Assembly: GCA_019685555.1 (NCBI GenBank)
Contig: JABFQN010000012.1
Location: 1 to 46,320, forward strand
Reading direction: 5' to 3'
Origin: Candidatus Bathyarchaeota archaeon A05DMB-3
GTDB lineage: Archaea; Thermoproteota; Bathyarchaeia; Bathyarchaeales; Bathycorpusculaceae
Length of the DNA stretch: 46,320 bases
Notes under the pieces: model-generated
The model's input: only the letters and a program-made list of their open reading frames with translations
Database searches by the model: none
What the model was told of the DNA's origin: nothing
Program-made: the position numbers and the translations under genes
Part shown: in pieces, positions 1 to 8,090 of the stretch
Layout: every line of letters begins with the position of its first letter
How positions within the stretch are numbered: the first letter of the stretch is position 1

Positions 1-6
1 AACTGG

Positions 7-92
7 GCGGGGTTGCCCTAGCCTGGTAGGGGGCAGGCCTGCTAAGCCTGTGGTCAGCAATGGCCGCGCGGGTTCAAATCCCGCACCCCGCG
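7..92 (+). tRNA. tRNA-Ser (anticodon GCU)
   Basis: The acceptor stem pairs GCGGGGT (7-13) with ACCCCGC (85-91), followed by discriminator G92. The anticodon stem CAGGC/GCCTG (34-38/46-50) encloses a seven-base loop with anticodon GCT at 41-43. A long variable arm (about 51-67) marks a class II tRNA, as expected for serine. The T-stem GCGGG/CCCGC (68-72/80-84) holds the loop TTCAAAT. The gene has no intron, and the 3' CCA is not encoded. Confidence 0.97.
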
Positions 93-153
93 CTCAAGAA
101 AACTTAATTAATCGAATGTTTTTCTCTATTCTTTTGGCTCTTAGCCTTTAAAA

Positions 154-231
154 GCCCTGGTAGTATAGTCCGGTCTAGTATAGGCGGCTGTCGCCCGCCC
201 GACCCGGGTTCAAATCCCGGCCAGGGCGCCA
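154..231 (+). tRNA. tRNA-Asp (anticodon GUC), CCA encoded
   Basis: The acceptor stem pairs GCCCTGG (154-160) with CCAGGGC (221-227), with discriminator G228, the usual aspartate identity base. The anticodon stem GGCGG/CCGCC (183-187/195-199) presents GTC at 190-192. The T-arm contains GGTTCAAATCC. CCA follows directly at 229-231, so the 3' end is genome-encoded, unlike the neighbouring tRNA-Ser. No intron is seen. An AT-rich TATA-like stretch (cttaattaatc, about 108-118) lies upstream at a suitable distance for a separate promoter. Confidence 0.97.
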
Positions 232-282
232 CTGTTTGAAAAAGCATATGAGTGAGGAGTATTCTAACATTTTTGATTAACC

Positions 283-1641
283 TTGGGCTTTTCCCATAGG
301 CGTGGGGATAAGGTTTCGCCTAATGTTTGGTTATTTGATGTTCTGAAGGGTTCTGGTGTGACGGCTGACATAAGCTGCGGTGAAAGCCAGATTTTTGTTA
401 AGGCTTCAAGGAGCGGTTTATGTGTAGCCTGTAAAGGTTCGCGTTTTCTCTGTGGTAAGACGCGTTGTCCCATCATTGTTAGGGCTAACTATTTCTTGAA
501 AAGTATTCCGTTAATGCAGAGCGAGGATATTGCTGGGGCTTCGCCTCCAAGTGTTTTTGTTGGTAGGATTGGCTATCCATATGTTTATGCTGGTCCGCTG
601 GTTCCGCCTGTTATGGCGGATACAAGTCTCTACGATTTGCCAGAATACTGGTTTGGAAAATCCATAGACGAGATTGTGGGTTTTCGCTCTATGCTTATCC
701 GTGGAAAACACCGTGTGCATGTGCAGAAGTTCTGGGAAGCTGGAAAAATTGTTGATAAGACGCGGGAGCTTGCTTTGGCTGTTAACCCCGTTGACGTTGA
801 GCTTCTTTTGAAAAAGAAGCCTAGAGGCTTCATAGTTTTGGATGATGAAGTTCAACCTTTTGGGCCTTCTGCGCCTATCCGCGATTTGCTGGTTGGAAAC
901 GCCCGCTGGGACCATCAGATTGAGAAGGCTTATTATGACACGGATTTGAAGGCTGCTGAAGCGGTTTTAGAGCTTTATCAGAAAGGCGTTTTATTAACCA
1001 AGATTCAGCGAGCCTTCAGTGTTGGCGCCTTCGGCTTAGAGAGAAATAGGCGTCTTGTGCCTACACGCTGGAGCATAACAGCCGTTGACAGCACTGTTTC
1101 AAAAGCGCTTATGGAGAAAGTGAAGGCTTTTCCCGAGATATGCGAATTCCGCGTTTACGAATCGCGTTACTTGGACAACATTTTCGAGGTTTTGATGCTT
1201 CCCGGCAAATGGAGTTATGAAGCCATAGAAGCCTGGTATCCGGGAACTGTTTGGAACCCCAGCGGCAGAAGCGCCGTCATGTTTTCCGACTGGGAAGGCT
1301 TCGGGGGACGCACAACCTACGCGGAAATCGGTGGATGCTACTATGCAGCGCGTTTGGCTGTCTGCGAAAATCTTGTTAAAGAGCAACGCCAAGCCGCAGT
1401 CATAGTTCTCCGCGAAGCGCATCCAGGCTACATAATGCCGGTTGGCGTGTGGCAAGTTCGCGAAAACGTCCGAAACGCCATGAGGCAAAAACCTTACACT
1501 TTCAAAACTTTGGAGGAAGCCCTACAGTTTATTGCAAGCCGCTTCCAAATCCCCATACAACGATGGATAATGCGAAGCGAGCTTTTGAAAAATGCCTTAT
1601 TCCAGAAAAAGATAACGGATTTTCTCGAAAAGGTTCGGTGA
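283..1641 (+). CDS. nreA: DNA repair protein NreA, PCNA-binding
   Basis: This is an archaeal NreA-family DNA repair protein. The N-terminal zinc-binding motif is visible as LCVACKGSRFLCGKTRCPI (Cys47, Cys50, Cys57, Cys62 in this start choice), followed by the long conserved NreA body. The C-terminus contains QKKITDFL, a PCNA-interacting (PIP) box with Q, an aliphatic residue and an aromatic in the expected places, as known for this family, in which deletion in Haloferax causes mitomycin C sensitivity. Length (452 aa) is typical. The start is uncertain: TTG 283 gives the longest product, while GTG 358 would still keep the zinc motif; neither has a strong SD. It follows tRNA-Asp by about 50 bp. 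Confidence 0.9.
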   Translation: MGFSHRRGDKVSPNVWLFDVLKGSGVTADISCGESQIFVKASRSGLCVACKGSRFLCGKTRCPIIVRANYFLKSIPLMQSEDIAGASPPSVFVGRIGYPYVYAGPLVPPVMADTSLYDLPEYWFGKSIDEIVGFRSMLIRGKHRVHVQKFWEAGKIVDKTRELALAVNPVDVELLLKKKPRGFIVLDDEVQPFGPSAPIRDLLVGNARWDHQIEKAYYDTDLKAAEAVLELYQKGVLLTKIQRAFSVGAFGLERNRRLVPTRWSITAVDSTVSKALMEKVKAFPEICEFRVYESRYLDNIFEVLMLPGKWSYEAIEAWYPGTVWNPSGRSAVMFSDWEGFGGRTTYAEIGGCYYAARLAVCENLVKEQRQAAVIVLREAHPGYIMPVGVWQVRENVRNAMRQKPYTFKTLEEALQFIASRFQIPIQRWIMRSELLKNALFQKKITDFLEKVR

Positions 1642-1652
1642 TAGGCTGCACC

Positions 1653-2255
1653 ATGTCAATGGTAAGGAGGCTTCTGGCAACGCTTTACCACATGTTTTTC
1701 AATTTTGTACTCCACTCGTTTAAAAGCATTAACCGAAAGATTAGGTCGAAACTTCCAGTTTGGCGAATGAGAGAGGAAACCATGGAACATGTTCACTCAT
1801 CCATAAAGGTTTTCAAATGGCTGATACTGCCTTCAAGCATTCTCTACGTGTTTTTGATGTTTCTCCTTTTCGGCGTGAACGCTTTGGATTCCATGTTATG
1901 GGGCTTAGCAGTTTTCTTTTACAGCAACTTCCTTCCAGACTTACCCTCCATTTATAGAAAAGCCAAAAACAACGAAGCTAAAGACCTCCCATGGCATAAA
2001 AAGTATGCCATATTATTGTTTGCGCCACTGCTGGTTTGGATTCTATTCTCAGGAATACGCCTAAACTTAAGAACAACTGAAACTTACCATAACTTTAAAT
2101 CTCTAGCGGTGTACATGGTTTTCCTTTTTGTTGTAGGCTTCTTTGCATTCGTGAAACTTCCCATAGAAATAGGAAACTTAATTGAAGTTCTAGTTTTTCC
2201 GCTTTACGGCTTAATCGGGTATTTAACCCATCTTAAAGTGGACAAAATCTTTTAA
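1653..2255 (+). CDS. Multi-pass membrane protein, unknown function
   Basis: No family is recognised with confidence. ATG 1653 gives about 200 aa; the open frame extends further into nreA, but that part looks like read-through in a shifted frame. GTG 1638 is an alternative. Four to five hydrophobic segments can be seen (around KWLILPSSILYVFLMFLLF, MLWGLAVFFYSNFLP, YAILLFAPLLVWILFSGI, YMVFLFVVGFFAFVKLP and VLVFPLYGLIGYL). The motifs SNFLPDLPS and GYLTHLKVDK loosely recall the H/PD and SHxxxD signatures of YdjM/DUF1286-type membrane metal-dependent hydrolases, but this is weak. It lies close behind nreA and converges on the downstream exchanger gene, with 6 bp between the stops. Confidence 0.6.
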   Translation: MSMVRRLLATLYHMFFNFVLHSFKSINRKIRSKLPVWRMREETMEHVHSSIKVFKWLILPSSILYVFLMFLLFGVNALDSMLWGLAVFFYSNFLPDLPSIYRKAKNNEAKDLPWHKKYAILLFAPLLVWILFSGIRLNLRTTETYHNFKSLAVYMVFLFVVGFFAFVKLPIEIGNLIEVLVFPLYGLIGYLTHLKVDKIF

Positions 2256-2261
2256 AAAGTT

Positions 2262-3218
2262 TCAAGCGGTTATAACTGCTTGAAATATAACGTATGTAAG
2301 TATTAATGTTATCCCGCCAATCTGGGAAACCCCGCCCTTTGTGAGATAACGCCAAAGAATAAGGGTTGTTATAAGGACAAATGGAACAATTTCGGCGAAC
2401 ACTGAAAGATCTGTAGGCTCGAAGGGAGAAGTTGCAAGGAGAACTATTCCAAGCACAAGAGTTATGTTTGTCAGATTAGAGCCTATCAAATCTCCTAAAG
2501 CAAGGTGAACCCGTCCCCTTCGAACGGCTGCCAAGTCAAGGGCAAGTTCAGGCATAGATGTGCCAATAGCAATAATTTTCGCGCCAATGAGGATAGGAGC
2601 AACTCCGAGGATTTCGGAAATGTTTGACGCTGATATTATAAGGAGCTCAGCCATTGTGATTACTATTGCCATGCCTGCAAACACTTTTAAAAGAACCACT
2701 TTGGCGCTAATCTTTTGAGCGTTCGCTCCGTCATCTTCCAATAGTATAGGCTTTTTTCTCTTTTTTGTCATTTCACGAATGCTAAAGATGAAGATTCCTA
2801 AAAGCGCTAAACCTACAAAGAGGTAAGCTTTACCGAAAACAACAAGCACTAAAGGAATTATTGATGAAAGGAATAGGATATCCACAAGCTCTGTTAAAAG
2901 CTCAGAAGAACATTTCTTAAGAAAACCCATAGCTGCCAAAACCCCTGCAACAATTCCTATATTAAAAACGTTGGAACCTAATATGTCGCCAACTGAAAAG
3001 CCAGGTTTGCCCTGAAAAAGAGCCGCTGCCGCCACAAAAATTTCCGGAAGCCCTGTCATAACAGACATTATAGCAAAACCAACAGAAGCTTCGCTGAGAC
3101 GTGTAAGCTCTATTAACTGCTCAATGGACTTTATTGTAAACTGGCTTGCTATGGCTAACACTGCCAGCGAAAAGGCTAATATTGCAAGGTACAGTACAAT
3201 ATCAAACACATTAACCAC
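2262..3218 (-). CDS. Sodium/calcium exchanger family protein (CaCA)
   Basis: This is a 318-aa, roughly ten-helix cation antiporter of the CaCA (YrbG-like) family in the cytoplasmic membrane. Both diagnostic alpha-repeats are present: an N-terminal one with MTGLPEIFVAAAALFQG followed by GDILGSNVFNIG, and a C-terminal one with GTSMPELALDLAAVRRG followed by GDLIGSNLTNITLVLG. The PE acidic pair and the G-S-N triplet appear in each. A charged cytoplasmic loop (MTKKRKKPILLEDDG) separates the two halves. It is transcribed divergently from the NhaP-like antiporter next door, so the pair may serve ion homeostasis. Exchange of Ca2+ for Na+ is the family role; the actual ions are not determined by the sequence. 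Confidence 0.9.
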   Translation of the reverse strand: MVNVFDIVLYLAILAFSLAVLAIASQFTIKSIEQLIELTRLSEASVGFAIMSVMTGLPEIFVAAAALFQGKPGFSVGDILGSNVFNIGIVAGVLAAMGFLKKCSSELLTELVDILFLSSIIPLVLVVFGKAYLFVGLALLGIFIFSIREMTKKRKKPILLEDDGANAQKISAKVVLLKVFAGMAIVITMAELLIISASNISEILGVAPILIGAKIIAIGTSMPELALDLAAVRRGRVHLALGDLIGSNLTNITLVLGIVLLATSPFEPTDLSVFAEIVPFVLITTLILWRYLTKGGVSQIGGITLILTYVIFQAVITA

Positions 3219-3341
3219 CTAATCAAATCTTATACGCACTTTATACTTTTGCCTTTCGCCAAAAATCAAGTTTCACAAAATTTCGTTTCAGAACAAAACC
3301 TTTTAAACTTTGAAAACAACACGTATGAAAAGTGCTTGAAA

Positions 3342-4565
3342 ATGTTGGATCCAGTCACTCTTGCCTTGATATTAGCTGGCGCAATAATTGTAATAGGGTT
3401 TTTGGGCAATTACCTTTTTGAGCGTACTGGCTTTCCTGACATGATTCTTCTGATAGTTTTGGGAATGATTATTGGACCTTTCGCTGGTTTTGTGAACGCT
3501 GCTTCCATAATGCCTTTGGCTCCATATTTGGCTGCTTTAGCTCTTGTCTTCATATTGTTTGACGGTGGGATGGCTATGAATATTTACCGTGTATTTGCCG
3601 AGAGTCCAAGGGCGGCTGTCCTAGCCTTTGTAGGTTTCGGAATTAATGTTGTTGCAACAACGCTTTTTATGGCTTATGTCGTAATTCCAAACGTGCCAAT
3701 TCTTTATTCAATGCTTTTTGGAACAATTTTGGGTGGGAGCAGCAGCATTGCAGTAATTTCGCTTGCCTCAAAGATTAATGTAAGCGATAAATGCGCTACT
3801 ATTTTAAGCCTAGAATCTGTAATCACTGATATACTGTGCATAGTTTTCTCCCTCGTGATAATAGAGATAACATCAACGGGGTCGGTGGATCCAGTAACAA
3901 TTGGGCAGTCAATAGCGAGCAGATTCTCCACAGGGATGGTTCTTGGAATAATTTTTGGGCTTGCATGGCTAAGCGTTTTAAAAAGAATTGCTAAGGCTTC
4001 TTACGCTTACATGCTCACGTTGGCTGTTGTGCTTTTGGCTTACGCCTTTTCCGAATTCCTCGGCGGCAGCGGCGCGCTTTGTTCTCTTCTTTTCGGCATA
4101 GTTTTGGGCAACGAAAGGGAAATCTATAGAATACTCAGAATGGAGAGAACTTCAAACACCGTTATTGATGCTGGGTTGAAAAAGTTCGAGTCTGAAATAG
4201 CTTTTCTCTTAAGAACCTTCTTCTTCGTATATATAGGCTTAATAGTTTCAATAAGTGAAATAAAAACGATTTTCATCGGTGTGATTCTTTCGCTCATATT
4301 GTTGCTGGCAAGGTTTGGCGCTGTGAAAATAGCCACTGTCCGCTGTAGCGAACTCACCGAAGAACGCTCAATCATGAGCGTAGTGCTTACAAGGGGTTTA
4401 GCAGCCGCTGTTTTGGCAACTTTGCCCATGCAATATGCTGAAGAAAACCCCATTTTTGCATCATTATCTTCAATCTACGTAAACCTTGCGGTTTTGGTGA
4501 TTCTTGTAACGGCTATAATCGCAACTATAGGCATACCTGTATTGAAGAGAAAAAGCCAAAAATAG
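3342..4565 (+). CDS. CPA1-type Na+/H+ antiporter (NhaP-like)
   Basis: This 407-aa polytopic membrane protein belongs to the sodium/proton exchanger family PF00999. Typical segments are FPDMILLIVLGMIIGPFAG near the N-terminus, ILFDGGMAMN, and a helix ending LESVITDILC. The usual CPA1 signature A-T-D-P-V is replaced by GGSSSIAVISLASK, and the usual N-D pair in the ion-binding helix appears as T-D, so the protein is divergent and the ion may differ. The start was placed at ATG 3342 (MLDPVTLAL), because the upstream open frame is hydrophilic and lies over the divergent promoter region. Confidence 0.87.
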   Translation: MLDPVTLALILAGAIIVIGFLGNYLFERTGFPDMILLIVLGMIIGPFAGFVNAASIMPLAPYLAALALVFILFDGGMAMNIYRVFAESPRAAVLAFVGFGINVVATTLFMAYVVIPNVPILYSMLFGTILGGSSSIAVISLASKINVSDKCATILSLESVITDILCIVFSLVIIEITSTGSVDPVTIGQSIASRFSTGMVLGIIFGLAWLSVLKRIAKASYAYMLTLAVVLLAYAFSEFLGGSGALCSLLFGIVLGNEREIYRILRMERTSNTVIDAGLKKFESEIAFLLRTFFFVYIGLIVSISEIKTIFIGVILSLILLLARFGAVKIATVRCSELTEERSIMSVVLTRGLAAAVLATLPMQYAEENPIFASLSSIYVNLAVLVILVTAIIATIGIPVLKRKSQK

Positions 4566-4898
4566 TTCAATCTTTCACCATCTTGCTATTTTGTCTGTAC
4601 TTATTCGTTTATTTTTCTTTTATAGGCTGAAAATTGTCTTTTAATCTTTTAATGGTTAGATATGGGCACTTCTCTGAAAACCAGTCAGCATTTGTGAAGC
4701 GACAGAAAATTTTTTAAAGAAATTGAACACGATTATAGGTTTGAGGTCGTGCTAGTGCCAAAAGGCAAGACGCAAAAGAAAAAGGGGAAAGCAAAGAAAA
4801 AGAAGTGAAAAGACAAGCGCTTTAGCCTAAACACCCCCATTTTTTCAATATTTTACAGTCTGCCGCTGTGATTTCCACAGTTGCAAACATGACCGTAA
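4566..4898. other. Intergenic region with a self-contained short transcription unit
   Basis: This 333-bp gap has no long ORF. It contains, in order, a TATA-like TTTTTTAAA around 4710-4717, a potential SD GAGGT (4743-4747), a 17-codon lysine-rich reading frame (4755-4808), a T-run (4840-4845) suitable for archaeal termination, and a 5-bp hairpin CTGTG/CACAG (4866-4870/4876-4880) just before the coiled-coil gene. Nothing else was recognised. Confidence 0.5.
4755..4808 (+). CDS. Putative 17-aa lysine-rich micro-protein
   Basis: GTG 4755 opens a frame encoding MPKGKTQKKKGKAKKKK, ending at TGA 4808. Eleven of 17 residues would be lysine. GAGGT at 4743-4747 sits seven bases upstream, and a TATA-like element lies about 40 bases upstream with a poly-T stretch downstream, so promoter, ribosome site, frame and terminator are all in order. 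GTG 4749 in the same frame would add two residues. No family is recognised; a very basic peptide could bind RNA or DNA, but that is speculation. The transcript could equally be a non-coding RNA in which the frame is accidental. Confidence 0.35.
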   Translation: MPKGKTQKKKGKAKKKK

Positions 4899-6575
4899 GT
4901 GGCAAGATATTTAAGGCAACTTCAGTTAACACTAAATAACGGTGAAGAGTTATTGCAGAAAATCACCAGTTTGGCTCTTCCCTTTTCAGTTTTAGCAGAA
5001 AACCGCAAAGAACCATTTACCGAAGACATGGAGAAGGCTGCCCTCTACTGTTTTGCTGAAATGGAACGCGGAAAAGGCGGAGGCCTAATACTGAAGAAAC
5101 CTGAAGAAAAAACGGTTTTTCTAGCCAAATTTTGTTATCCCTTTTGGTTGGCACCTTGGAACGGGTTAAGTCTAGTCTTTGATGGACTTAAACAATCTGC
5201 TCATACGCTAGCCTATAAAGGCATTCCAGATGTTAAAACTTTTATTGAAAGCGCCCATAGAAGCTCCAAGTCTATGGAAACTTACATGGCTTTCCTCTCC
5301 GACAATGTGAACTATTTTCAAGCACCAAGCGAAGAAAAAACTGTGATTTTGGAAGCGCTAATAACCGACCCCGCCTCCCTAAGCGAGTTCAACCAATGTT
5401 TTTCAGAGGTGAAACCGTTAGAAACCTCTGAGTCTGAAATCGTTTTGCTAAGTCCACTAGTGGATGAGGCAACAGTGTTATCGGCAATTGAGGAGCTTAA
5501 AAAATTAAAGTCGGCTTTCGAGGCAGAGGTTAACTCTCTCAACGAAAGCATGAAACTCCTAAACAAAACGACCAGAATTTTAGTTAAAGAGCTTCGGGGA
5601 AAGATGAGGGCTGTCATGGAAGAGTTTGAGGAGGAAATTAGGAAAGAGGAGGAGGCTGTGACGCGAAAGGTTAGCCGTATAAACGAGGAGTACGACGAGC
5701 AGCGGGTCAAGCTTATGAAAAACTTTGAAAAGCAGCTTCTGGCACTGCAGAAGGAGAAAGTTAAATTTGAAAAAACAAGGGCGCAGATGCTTGAAAAAAT
5801 CGAGCAATATAATATAGAGGCGAAAACATGCGCCGCCAACAAGGATTCAATTGGAGAAAGAAAATGGAAGGAGAAAATCAACGAAACCAAAAAGGAGCTT
5901 TCAGAAATCGAAAAGAGGCTTGAGGAAACTGAAGACAGAATTAGAGAAGTTGAAGAAAGCAGGTCTGCGGAAACCTTTAAGCTGAGGTCTGAGTGGGAAT
6001 CAAGAATCAAAGAAGCCAGAATGGACCTATTGGAGCTTGAAGCGTCTAGAGACGCGAAAATCCAAATTCACAAGCAAGAGACGGAAAAGCTGGAAAGTCT
6101 TACGGCGAACATAATCCAACAAATAAGCAATGTAATAAAGTTGAGGGAAACTGATTTAGCCAATTTCAATAATCTCGGATTTCCCCAGAAGAATAAGCAT
6201 CTGAATCTTGTTTACATGCCTTTTTATCTTGCTTGTTATGAAGCGGAAATGAAGAAACGTTACGTGGTTTTTCCTCCGTCAATTGCCAACAGCATAGGCT
6301 TCACAACAAAGCTTAAGGGCGCCCTTGGAAAGGCAAAGGTTAAGCATCTTCTAGTTCCAAGATTTAAGGCTATAACATCTCTGCTGGAAGGTCTTCCAGT
6401 TTTGACGGAGAAAAATGCAGCCTTTGCAAGGGAAATATTTGAAGCTGGGGGAAAAGCAGACATACTAAAAAGTAAATCCAAGTGGAAGTCTGTTGAAAAC
6501 GGTTTGGAAAAGCTTAAAGCGGAAGGCTGGCTTTCCGACAAGGAGTTTGAAGCCTTAAGCCAAAAAACAGCCTAA
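4899..6575 (+). CDS. Long coiled-coil protein of unknown function
   Basis: The product is 558 aa. Residues about 190-420 form a nearly uninterrupted, charge-rich heptad-type coiled coil (for example EELKKLKSAFEAEVNSL and KRLEETEDRIREVEESRS). An N-terminal globular part (1-180, with WLAPWNGLSLVFDG) and a C-terminal globular part (about 425-558, with LVYMPFYLACYEAEMKKRY and VVFPPS) flank it. No signal peptide or membrane segment is evident. The start is GTG 4899, the only suitable codon before the conserved-looking N-terminus; no strong SD was found. It converges on the pyrophosphatase gene with a 4-bp overlap of stops. An SMC-like or scaffold role is possible but unproven. Confidence 0.75.
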   Translation: MARYLRQLQLTLNNGEELLQKITSLALPFSVLAENRKEPFTEDMEKAALYCFAEMERGKGGGLILKKPEEKTVFLAKFCYPFWLAPWNGLSLVFDGLKQSAHTLAYKGIPDVKTFIESAHRSSKSMETYMAFLSDNVNYFQAPSEEKTVILEALITDPASLSEFNQCFSEVKPLETSESEIVLLSPLVDEATVLSAIEELKKLKSAFEAEVNSLNESMKLLNKTTRILVKELRGKMRAVMEEFEEEIRKEEEAVTRKVSRINEEYDEQRVKLMKNFEKQLLALQKEKVKFEKTRAQMLEKIEQYNIEAKTCAANKDSIGERKWKEKINETKKELSEIEKRLEETEDRIREVEESRSAETFKLRSEWESRIKEARMDLLELEASRDAKIQIHKQETEKLESLTANIIQQISNVIKLRETDLANFNNLGFPQKNKHLNLVYMPFYLACYEAEMKKRYVVFPPSIANSIGFTTKLKGALGKAKVKHLLVPRFKAITSLLEGLPVLTEKNAAFAREIFEAGGKADILKSKSKWKSVENGLEKLKAEGWLSDKEFEALSQKTA

Positions 6576-7111
6576 CTTTCCCTTATCTTTAATTCCTTAA
6601 ACTTTTTAACGGCGTATTCAACTATTTTCGCTGCTTCTTCGGCGTTTTTCCATTCTTTAAACTTCACCCACTTGTGGGGTTCAAGCCGTTTATAAGTTTC
6701 GAAAAACTCTTGAATTTCCCTTAGCATATGAGGGTGGACATCGCTTATATCCCTATATCCATCGAATCTCGCGTCGTTAACAAGTACAGAAAGCAATTTC
6801 GGGTCTATACCTTTCTCATCCTCAATTATTAATGCGCCTATAACTCTAACTTTGACTAGGCATCCCACTTCGAGGGGTTCATAGCTTAAAGCCATTATGT
6901 CTAACGGGTCTTCGTCGTCAAACCATGTTTGGGGAACAAAACCATACTCTACGGGAAAAACCACAGATGAAGGTATTATGCGGTCTAAAACGAATGTTTC
7001 CCATTTAAGATTATACTCGTACTTGTCTCTTGAACCGCTGATAACTTCAACTATCATGTTTAGAATTTCTGGAGGCTTGTCGCCGCATGGGATGTCGCTC
7101 CAAAGGTTCAT
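6572..7111 (-). CDS. ppa: Inorganic pyrophosphatase (family I)
   Basis: This is a soluble family I pyrophosphatase hydrolysing PPi to two phosphates (EC 3.6.1.1), which pulls biosynthetic reactions forward. The family signature D-x-D-P-x-D is visible as DDEDPLDIM, with Asp66, Asp68 and Asp71 as metal ligands. VFPVEYGFVPQT and the later NDARFDGYRDISDV match conserved active-site stretches, including the K/R and Y residues. Length (179 aa) is normal for archaeal enzymes. The start ATG (MNLWSDIPCGD) matches the usual N-terminus. It has its own short upstream region and converges on the coiled-coil gene. Confidence 0.97.
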   Translation of the reverse strand: MNLWSDIPCGDKPPEILNMIVEVISGSRDKYEYNLKWETFVLDRIIPSSVVFPVEYGFVPQTWFDDEDPLDIMALSYEPLEVGCLVKVRVIGALIIEDEKGIDPKLLSVLVNDARFDGYRDISDVHPHMLREIQEFFETYKRLEPHKWVKFKEWKNAEEAAKIVEYAVKKFKELKIRES

Positions 7112-7178
7112 AGGTAAACGCCTCTAGCCAAACCGTCCAAACTCGTATTTAGACTTTTTGAAAAAGCATGGCACGGCG

Positions 7179-8090
7179 TTATTCCTCCCTTAATGGACGC
7201 TTTTTAACTTTGAACTCTTTTTCGCCGTATTTGACGTAGAGCTCTTTCCTTAAAGCTTCCAGCATCTCAATTTTTCTTCCAGAAAACTCCGCCGCAGTGA
7301 CAACTTTCACATCATGTCTTTGGGCTTCTTCATAGACTGGTTTTATTCGCATTTTATAGTTTAAGTCCCGTAGAAAGTGGTGGTCTACAACCAGCGTGTG
7401 AAGATTTGTCTCCCTTATGGCCCTTATTAAATTAGCGTTGGATATTTCCAAGCTTTTGAAAGAATAGCGATACCCCAGCATGTAGGTCATTGGTCCATCC
7501 ACAAAAAGCACGTTTGGTTTCTCTTCTAGAATAAAGGCTATTTGGTCTTCAAGCGAAGGGCCTTCCACGTCTGATGTATGGAGAAACTTTTCGTTGTCGC
7601 TTTTTATACATGTTTCCGTCACATAGCCCAGCCGCGGGTTTGTTCCGTGGCAAACAGCCTTCGAAAAACGTAGGAGGGTTTCGCCAAGTTGGAAGCTTTT
7701 GCCATCTGCAATCTCCAGACTTCTCGGCAAGCCTTTTATGGCTTCTAGGAAATAGGCGGCACGGTCTTTTTGGCTTCTGTTTATGTTCTGTGTAGGATGC
7801 TTGATGAAGACTGTTTTTCCGCTGTAAAGTTCCGGATAGTCTGGGTCGTGGTGGTCGTAATGGTAATGCGTAACAACAAGCACGTCGGATTCATCTGCAT
7901 ACTCTTTTATAAAGTTCCATGTTTCGTCCAGCCTTTGCCACTCTAACGGATGAGGCTCTAAACCATAACGTAAAGGCGCCAAAGAAACGCCTGGGTCTAT
8001 TAGGATTTTCAAATCGTCCGTTTCCACGAAAGTTGCCATGGACCGAACGCCGAAACTGTCAAAACCTAAAGGCACAATTTTCCTAATCAT
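7179..8090 (-). CDS. UPF0282-type metallo-beta-lactamase fold protein
   Basis: This 303-aa protein has the metallo-beta-lactamase metal-binding motif THYHYDHHD (His75, His77, Asp79, His80), with further ligand candidates at CHGTNP, HTSDVEGP and DHH. The overall layout (LIDPGVSLAPLRYGLEPHPLE near the N-terminus) resembles the archaeal UPF0282 family, for which no reaction is established. Its ATG overlaps the stop of nucS by 4 bp, so the two are probably translated together. That suggests, but does not show, a link to nucleic acid processing. Confidence 0.85.
   Translation of the reverse strand: MIRKIVPLGFDSFGVRSMATFVETDDLKILIDPGVSLAPLRYGLEPHPLEWQRLDETWNFIKEYADESDVLVVTHYHYDHHDPDYPELYSGKTVFIKHPTQNINRSQKDRAAYFLEAIKGLPRSLEIADGKSFQLGETLLRFSKAVCHGTNPRLGYVTETCIKSDNEKFLHTSDVEGPSLEDQIAFILEEKPNVLFVDGPMTYMLGYRYSFKSLEISNANLIRAIRETNLHTLVVDHHFLRDLNYKMRIKPVYEEAQRHDVKVVTAAEFSGRKIEMLEALRKELYVKYGEKEFKVKKRPLREE

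Noticed and set aside
511-915. 134-aa antisense frame inside nreA
   Set aside because: It lies wholly within a well-supported gene and has no recognisable motif.
5318-6010. 230-aa open frame antisense to the coiled-coil gene
   Set aside because: Serine- and phenylalanine-rich translation is the usual mirror of a lysine/glutamate-rich coiled coil; no ribosome site or homology is seen.
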